A stretch of DNA of 53,712 nt, taken from the NCBI GenBank assembly GCA_014859895.1, contig JACZKS010000052.1:1-53712 (forward strand). The letters are read 5' to 3'. This stretch comes from Rhodospirillales bacterium. Its GTDB lineage: Bacteria; Pseudomonadota; Alphaproteobacteria; Rhodospirillales; Shumkoniaceae. The position numbers were made by a program, and so were the translations under genes. This document shows positions 53,372-53,712 of this stretch, one piece after another; within the stretch, counting starts at the first letter, position 1; every line of letters starts with the position of its first letter. The notes below the pieces were generated by a model. It worked only from the letters and a program-made list of their open reading frames with translations. It was not told where the DNA came from and searched no databases.

Positions 53372-53712
53372 ATGAAGATCGGTTTCATTGGTGTGGGGAT
53401 CATGGGTGCGCCGATGGCGATGCACCTGATCGACGGCGGGCATGAGGTTGCCGTGTACGACGTGGGGACCATCCGCCAGGAGGTTCTGGACAAGGGAGTG
53501 AGGAAGGTTGGTTCGTCGAAGGAAGCGGCCGCCTTCGGTGACGTGATCATCGTCATGGTTCCGGACACGCAGCATGTGGCAGCGGTGCTTTTTGGCGAGA
53601 ACGGGGTGGCCGAGGCCGATCTCAAGGGCAAGATCGTCGTCGACATGAGCTCGATCGCGCCGGTCGAGACCAAGGAGTTCGCCAAGAAGATCAACGCGCT
53701 GGGCGCCCAGTA
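53372..53712 (+). CDS. garR: 2-hydroxy-3-oxopropionate (tartronate semialdehyde) reductase, 3' end outside window
   Basis: The first 113 residues are present. MKIGFIGVGIMGAPMAMHLIDGGHEVAVYD is the NAD(P)-binding Rossmann opening of beta-hydroxyacid dehydrogenases (GxGxMGxPM), and VIIVMVPDTQHVAAVLFGENGV and VDMSSIAPVETKEFAKK match GarR/GlxR. It reduces tartronate semialdehyde, the GarL product, to D-glycerate. GGAGGAAA precedes the ATG, 96 nt after gudD. Catalytic Lys and C-terminal domain lie beyond the window. Confidence 0.9.
   Translation, partial: MKIGFIGVGIMGAPMAMHLIDGGHEVAVYDVGTIRQEVLDKGVRKVGSSKEAAAFGDVIIVMVPDTQHVAAVLFGENGVAEADLKGKIVVDMSSIAPVETKEFAKKINALGAQ

Overview
The window is about 54 kb of GC-rich DNA (roughly 64% by eye) from a proteobacterium. 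I infer an alphaproteobacterium, most likely a Rhodospirillales-type heterotroph: four tripartite tricarboxylate transporters (TTT, TctABC), a TRAP transporter and many FCD-type GntR regulators are typical of that group. An anaerobic sulfatase maturase suggests at least facultative anaerobiosis. No rRNA, tRNA, CRISPR, insertion sequence or phage gene was seen. The whole window is uptake and breakdown of sugars, sugar acids and organosulfates.

Region 1 (1-16.9 kb) is organosulfate and organic-acid uptake. A minus-strand operon runs tctC1-tctB1-tctA1-sulfatase-anSME and is divergent from a LysR regulator. A plus-strand operon encodes a GntR regulator, a metallo-beta-lactamase-fold protein and a TRAP transporter (dctPQM). 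A second minus-strand operon runs sulfatase2-tctC2-tctB2-tctA2-small ORF and is divergent from a GntR regulator, with matching 15-bp operators at both promoters. Both sulfatases carry the Cys-x-Pro-x-Arg site that anSME converts to formylglycine, and neither has a signal peptide, so the sulfate ester is probably imported first and cut in the cytoplasm.

Region 2 (16.9-38.2 kb) is an L-arabinose and arabino-oligosaccharide locus using the isomerase route: araD, araA, araB, an E. coli-like araC, a cytoplasmic GH51 arabinofuranosidase, a five-gene peptide-type ABC importer (probably for oligosaccharides), a YtfQRT-YjfF-type pentofuranose importer, and a third, Frc/Rbs-type sugar ABC importer. Three non-coding sites (20105-20140, 30162-30197 on the minus strand, 33390-33425) share the pattern AGC-N7-TCCAT followed 21 bp later by GAC-N7-TGxCT. 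This matches the tandem half-site layout of the enteric AraC operator and ties the scattered operons into one regulon.

Region 3 (38.5-53.7 kb) is hexarate and sugar-acid catabolism. A garL-type aldolase with tctABC3 is divergent from a GntR-RraA-glucarate-dehydratase-like operon. Then comes the operon tctC4-tctB4-tctA4-garD-lacI, divergent from gudD and garR. GudD and GarD give 5-keto-4-deoxy-D-glucarate, GarL cleaves it to pyruvate and tartronate semialdehyde, and GarR reduces the latter. Two LacI-type boxes overlap the -10 elements of both divergent promoters. A GntR remnant with its middle deleted lies beside lacI.

A recurring feature is a hairpin between the binding-protein gene tctC and tctB in all four tct operons, and similar hairpins beside two other binding-protein genes.
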